Below, in pieces: positions 4,856 to 8,226 of a DNA stretch of 8,226 bases (its first letter is position 1; each line of letters begins with the position of its first letter). A program made the position numbers and the translations under genes. The notes beneath the pieces are model-generated. The model was not told the DNA's origin. It searched no databases and was given only the letters and a program-made list of their open reading frames with translations. Origin of the DNA: Bacteroidales bacterium (GTDB taxonomy: Bacteria; Bacteroidota; Bacteroidia; Bacteroidales; P3); contig JAFWBF010000012.1 in the NCBI GenBank assembly GCA_017507285.1, positions 1-8,226 of the forward strand, in the 5' to 3' direction.

Positions 4856-7342
4856 ATGACTCAGCCAACGGAACGCATAACTTATTTTGTAGAAGTTGTA
4901 CTGCCGCTACACCTTCCGGAATACTACACCTATCGCGTTCCGTTTGAATATAACGACTTCGTTGCCGTAGGGCAAAGGGTGATAGTACAGTTTGGGCAAA
5001 AGAGGCTGTATTCGGCACTGGTAAGGAAAATACACACCGAGGTACCGGCCTACAAAACCAAGTATATCCTTTCCATACTCGACTACGAACCCATCGTTGG
5101 AGAAACACAATTCAAGTTTTGGGAATGGATGGCCGGCTACTATATGTGCTACGTTGGCGATATTATGGCTGTAGCCTTGCCATCGGCATTCCGCCTGGCA
5201 AGCGAATCTACCATTGCCATACATCCCGAATTTTCCGGCGAATACGGAAACCTCACAAAATCTGAACTCAATGTATTGGAAGCGCTGATGAACAAAAGTG
5301 TTCTTTCGATATCCGAAATTTCAAACATAACGGGCTACCAAAAGATATTTCCCCTACTGAAAACAATGATAGAAAAGAAAATCATTGTTATGGAAGAGGA
5401 AATAAAACAGAGGTATGTCCCCAAGAAGGAAAAATACCTATCACTTAGCGACAAGTATAAGAATAACGAAGCCGAAACCAAAGAGCTGTTCGACACATTG
5501 GAAAAAAAGACCTCTACACAAAAGCAGCTTACCGTGCTGCTTGCATTCTTCCGCCTATCGGAGTTTGGCAAAAACGCTATCGCCAAAAAGCAGCTCACAC
5601 AGAATACCGACCTATCAGCTTCGGCCATAAACACCCTTATCCGCAACGGAGTATTGGTAGAAGAAGAACGTGTCGAAAGCCGCCTTACCGATGGCGATGC
5701 CACTGCCACCGCCGACGATATTGAGCTGAACGAACAACAACAAAACGCCCTCAACATCTGCCTACACCCCGACAGCAAGAGCGTAACCCTGCTACACGGA
5801 GTAACATCGAGTGGCAAAACCGAAGTGTATATAAAGCTAATAGACAAAGTAGTAAAGGAAGGCAAACAGGTGCTTTTCCTACTGCCCGAGATAGCACTTA
5901 CATCGCAAATAATAAACCGCCTACGCAAATACTTTGGCAACAAAGTGGGAGTATATCACTCCCGTTTTTCTACCAACGAACGTGCCGAGGTATGGAACAA
6001 AACCATTATGGGCAAGGACGGTGGCTACCAGATACTGCTTGGAGCACGCTCGGCAGTGTTCCTGCCATTTCAGAACCTTGGGCTGGTGGTGGTAGATGAG
6101 GAACACGATAGTTCGTATAAACAATACGAGCCTGCCCCACGCTACAACGGACGAGATTCGGCCATATATCTTGCCCACCTATTTGGAGCCAAAACAATAC
6201 TGGGATCGGCCACACCATCGCTGGAATGCTACTACAACGCACAAACCGAAAAGTATAGCCTTGCCACCATGGATAAACGCTATGGCGGACTGATGATGCC
6301 CGAAATACTATGTGTAGACATGAAAGAGGCCTCACGCACCAAAGAGGTGCAACTACACTACAGCAAGTTTCTGCTAGACCACATACAAGAGGCACTCGAA
6401 AACAAAGAGCAGGTAATATTGTTCCAAAACCGTCGCGGTTTCTCGTTGCGGCTGGAATGCGATGCCTGCCATTGGATACCGGAATGCAAACACTGCGACG
6501 TATCACTAGTATATCACAAACAGACCAACAGCCTACGTTGCCACTACTGCGGCTACTCTATACCCATACCCAATGAATGCCCCGCATGCCACTCCACAGG
6601 AATCAAGATGAAAGGCTTCGGCACCGAAAAGATAGAAGAAGACTTACAAATACTCTTTCCCGATGCCAGGATAGCACGTATGGACCTCGACTCTACAACA
6701 CAAAAAAAGAAATACCTAGAAATACTTACAGACTTTGAGGACCGCAACATAGACATACTTGTAGGCACACAGATGATAACCAAAGGGTTGGACTTTGACA
6801 ATGTGAGTGTGGTGGGCATACTTAGTGCCGACAACATGATTTCCTTCCCCGACTTCCGTAGCTTCGAACGCAGTTTTCAGCAGATGACACAGGTAAGCGG
6901 TCGTGCCGGTCGCCACGGCCGACGCGGCAAAGTAATAATCCAAACCTACAACCCCTACCACCAAGCCATACGCGATGTGATAGACAATAACTACCTTTCG
7001 ATGTACAAAAGCCAGATAAACGAACGCCGTGTGTTTCGCTATCCTCCATTTTTCAAGCTCATACGCATAACAGTTAAGCATAACGACGAACGTATAGTTA
7101 ACGAAGCCTCATCGCTATTGGCATACGACCTGCGGCAGGTGTTTGGCAACAGGGTTCTAGGTCCGGAATACCCATCGGTGTCCAGAATAAGAAATTCGTA
7201 CCTCAAAAACATATTGGTACGTTTTGAAAAAAGCGAAGCCATAGCTCAAGGCAAGAAAATTATTATCAATATCAGCAACAATATCATCAACCAAAAAGAA
7301 TACTCCAAAGTAACCATCATCCACGATGTAGACCCACAATAA
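4856..7342 (+). CDS. priA: Primosomal protein N' (PriA), replication-restart helicase
   Basis: ATP-driven 3'-5' DNA helicase that recognises stalled or collapsed forks and reloads the replicative helicase. Domains in order: 3'-end-binding domain (about 1-110); helix-turn-helix-like segments (about 133-188 and 215-275); helicase core with Walker A GVTSSGKT (315-322), Walker B-type DEEH (414-417) and SATPS (451-455); two zinc sites formed by eight cysteines (535, 538, 544, 547, 562, 565, 575, 578); second helicase lobe with VGTQMITKGLDF (636-647) and QVSGRAGR (679-686); C-terminal domain (about 725-828). All key residues are present. At 828 aa it is about 95 longer than E. coli PriA (732), mostly between the 3'-binding domain and Walker A. 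ATG 4856 gives the expected N-terminus (ITYFVEVVLPLHLPEYYTY). No Shine-Dalgarno; an alternating TA run (4840-4851) precedes it. Confidence 0.98.
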   Translation: MTQPTERITYFVEVVLPLHLPEYYTYRVPFEYNDFVAVGQRVIVQFGQKRLYSALVRKIHTEVPAYKTKYILSILDYEPIVGETQFKFWEWMAGYYMCYVGDIMAVALPSAFRLASESTIAIHPEFSGEYGNLTKSELNVLEALMNKSVLSISEISNITGYQKIFPLLKTMIEKKIIVMEEEIKQRYVPKKEKYLSLSDKYKNNEAETKELFDTLEKKTSTQKQLTVLLAFFRLSEFGKNAIAKKQLTQNTDLSASAINTLIRNGVLVEEERVESRLTDGDATATADDIELNEQQQNALNICLHPDSKSVTLLHGVTSSGKTEVYIKLIDKVVKEGKQVLFLLPEIALTSQIINRLRKYFGNKVGVYHSRFSTNERAEVWNKTIMGKDGGYQILLGARSAVFLPFQNLGLVVVDEEHDSSYKQYEPAPRYNGRDSAIYLAHLFGAKTILGSATPSLECYYNAQTEKYSLATMDKRYGGLMMPEILCVDMKEASRTKEVQLHYSKFLLDHIQEALENKEQVILFQNRRGFSLRLECDACHWIPECKHCDVSLVYHKQTNSLRCHYCGYSIPIPNECPACHSTGIKMKGFGTEKIEEDLQILFPDARIARMDLDSTTQKKKYLEILTDFEDRNIDILVGTQMITKGLDFDNVSVVGILSADNMISFPDFRSFERSFQQMTQVSGRAGRHGRRGKVIIQTYNPYHQAIRDVIDNNYLSMYKSQINERRVFRYPPFFKLIRITVKHNDERIVNEASSLLAYDLRQVFGNRVLGPEYPSVSRIRNSYLKNILVRFEKSEAIAQGKKIIINISNNIINQKEYSKVTIIHDVDPQ

Positions 7343-7376
7343 AAAAAAACGAGAGCCGGCAGATAACCGGCTCTCG
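7341..7376 (-). terminator. Intrinsic terminator of nadE between convergent genes
   Basis: Perfect 10-bp stem CGAGAGCCGG (7350-7359) with CCGGCTCTCG (7367-7376), loop of seven bases. Read on the minus strand the stem is followed by nine T (7349-7341), the last two inside the priA stop codon TAA (7340-7342). On the plus strand only AATATATTT follows, so it can end priA transcripts less efficiently. Confidence 0.88.
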
Positions 7377-7410
7377 AATATATTTCATCATCATTCTACA
7401 ATCCTACCGT

Positions 7411-8226
7411 TTATGCTATAGGCATTTTTCGGTCGAGGCGGAACGTTACAGGCGAAATCTTAAGCACAGGAGCTGTTTGCAAACGTTTATGCTCGTTATT
7501 TCTTACAAGTTTCAGCACCCTTGCCACCAGCTCGGGGTCGTCTACCTCCTCACATATCTCTTCGTAGCACATCTCGTCCTCTATCAGCATAGTCAGTATC
7601 TCGTCCAGCTTGTTGTAGTCGGGTAGCGAGTCGGAGTCTTTTTGGTCCGGACGCAATTCGGCCGACGGTGCTTTTTCTATGGTATTGCGTGGTATACGCT
7701 CTTCGTTGCGATTTATGTATTCGGCCAGCTCGTATACTTCGGTTTTGTATATATCACCTATCACCGAAAGAGCGCCGCAGCTGTCGCCATACAATGTACC
7801 ATATCCCACAGCAGCCTCACTTTTGTTGGTGGTATTAAGCAGTATGGCACCGGTTTTGTTGCTTATAGCCATCAGCAAACCGCCACGTATGCGTGCCTGC
7901 ATATTTTCCTCCGTAACATCTTCGGGCATACCTTGAAATATTGGTGAAAGAGTTTTCTTCATCTGCTCAAACATATCTTTTATAGGCACAATATCGTATG
8001 GCATACCAAGGTTTTTGGCCAAAGCCACAGCATCGTTTACCGAGTGGTCGCTGCTGTATTGCGATGGCAACAATATTCCCCTTACATTTTCAGCGCCAAG
8101 GGCATCGGCGGCCAACACAGCCACTATAGCCGAATCTATCCCCCCCGATAGGCCTATAAGAGCTTTCTTCAAGCCGTTTTTGCGGAAATAGTCGCGTATG
8201 CCCATCACCAATGCCTTATATACAAG
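7411..8226 (-). CDS. nadE: NAD+ synthetase (C-terminal synthetase domain), 5' end outside the window
   Basis: Last step of NAD+ synthesis: ATP-dependent amidation of deamido-NAD+ in the cytoplasm. The visible part has the ATP-pyrophosphatase P-loop GLSGGIDSA and the synthetase signatures LLNTTNKSEAAVGY, GDSCGALSVIGDIYKTEVY and PSAELRPDQKDSDSLPDY, ending KISPVTFRLDRKMPIA. The frame stays open to the right edge (codons before the visible TTG/GTG/ATG run read LVYKA), and LVYKALVMGIRDYFRKNG matches the linker of glutamine-dependent NadE proteins, which carry an N-terminal nitrilase-type glutaminase domain. The gene is therefore probably about 540-650 codons, with the glutaminase beyond 8226. It is convergent with priA. 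Confidence 0.96.
   Translation of the reverse strand, partial: LVYKALVMGIRDYFRKNGLKKALIGLSGGIDSAIVAVLAADALGAENVRGILLPSQYSSDHSVNDAVALAKNLGMPYDIVPIKDMFEQMKKTLSPIFQGMPEDVTEENMQARIRGGLLMAISNKTGAILLNTTNKSEAAVGYGTLYGDSCGALSVIGDIYKTEVYELAEYINRNEERIPRNTIEKAPSAELRPDQKDSDSLPDYNKLDEILTMLIEDEMCYEEICEEVDDPELVARVLKLVRNNEHKRLQTAPVLKISPVTFRLDRKMPIA

Noticed and set aside
4743..5108. Minus-strand open frame of 121 codons across the META gene end and priA start
   Set aside because: Opposes two well-supported genes and shows no recognisable motif.
5335..5943. Minus-strand open frame of 202 codons inside priA
   Set aside because: It lies fully within the priA helicase coding sequence and its translation is Ser/Cys/Phe-rich with no family features; it is a shadow of priA codon use. 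The same holds for the 166-codon frame at 6006-6506.
8203..8211. TTG, GTG or ATG as the real nadE start
   Set aside because: The frame is open to the window edge and the upstream codons match the linker of glutamine-dependent NadE, so these are internal codons.

Overview
The window looks like Bacteroidota, most likely Bacteroidales. The supporting signs are: two promoter -7 elements of the phylum type TAnnTTTG, starts without Shine-Dalgarno sequences, lipoproteins with charged residues after the lipobox cysteine, a long (828 aa) PriA with the divergent Walker A GVTSSGKT, and GLPGLI/LolA-like proteins typical of this phylum. No tRNA, rRNA, CRISPR array or insertion sequence was seen, and no gene-free stretch exceeds 300 bases.

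Left part (1 to about 4285) is accessory and AT-rich. It opens with the 3' part of a thioredoxin-like lipoprotein gene. A 206-base gap follows with two near-identical 18-bp dyads placed just upstream of a -7 element. Next is a CPBP-type intramembrane protease carrying a periplasmic STN/DUF3738-like tail, then a hairpin, then a lipoprotein with a cysteine-rich C-terminus (two CX3C pairs). Two tandem paralogous GLPGLI/LolA-like proteins without signal peptides follow, the second with its own promoter, then a small membrane protein. A strong intrinsic terminator closes the block at 4242-4282.

Right part (4375-8226) is core-like and clearly richer in G+C: a META/HslJ-domain lipoprotein, then priA 25 bases downstream, both on the plus strand. 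The synthetase part of glutamine-dependent nadE converges from the minus strand. A hairpin with a T-tract ends nadE and sits on the priA stop codon.

Working idea (inference): the dyads resemble operators of the BlaI/MecI winged-helix family (TACA/TGTA half-sites). In related bacteria, DUF3738/STN-like domains occur with BlaR1-type sensor proteases. The CPBP protease could therefore be a membrane sensor-protease analogue under such a repressor, and the cysteine-rich lipoprotein and the GLPGLI-like proteins next to it could be its substrates or effectors. No regulator gene lies in the window, so this link is untested. Both edge genes (1-466 and 7411-8226) are cut by the window.
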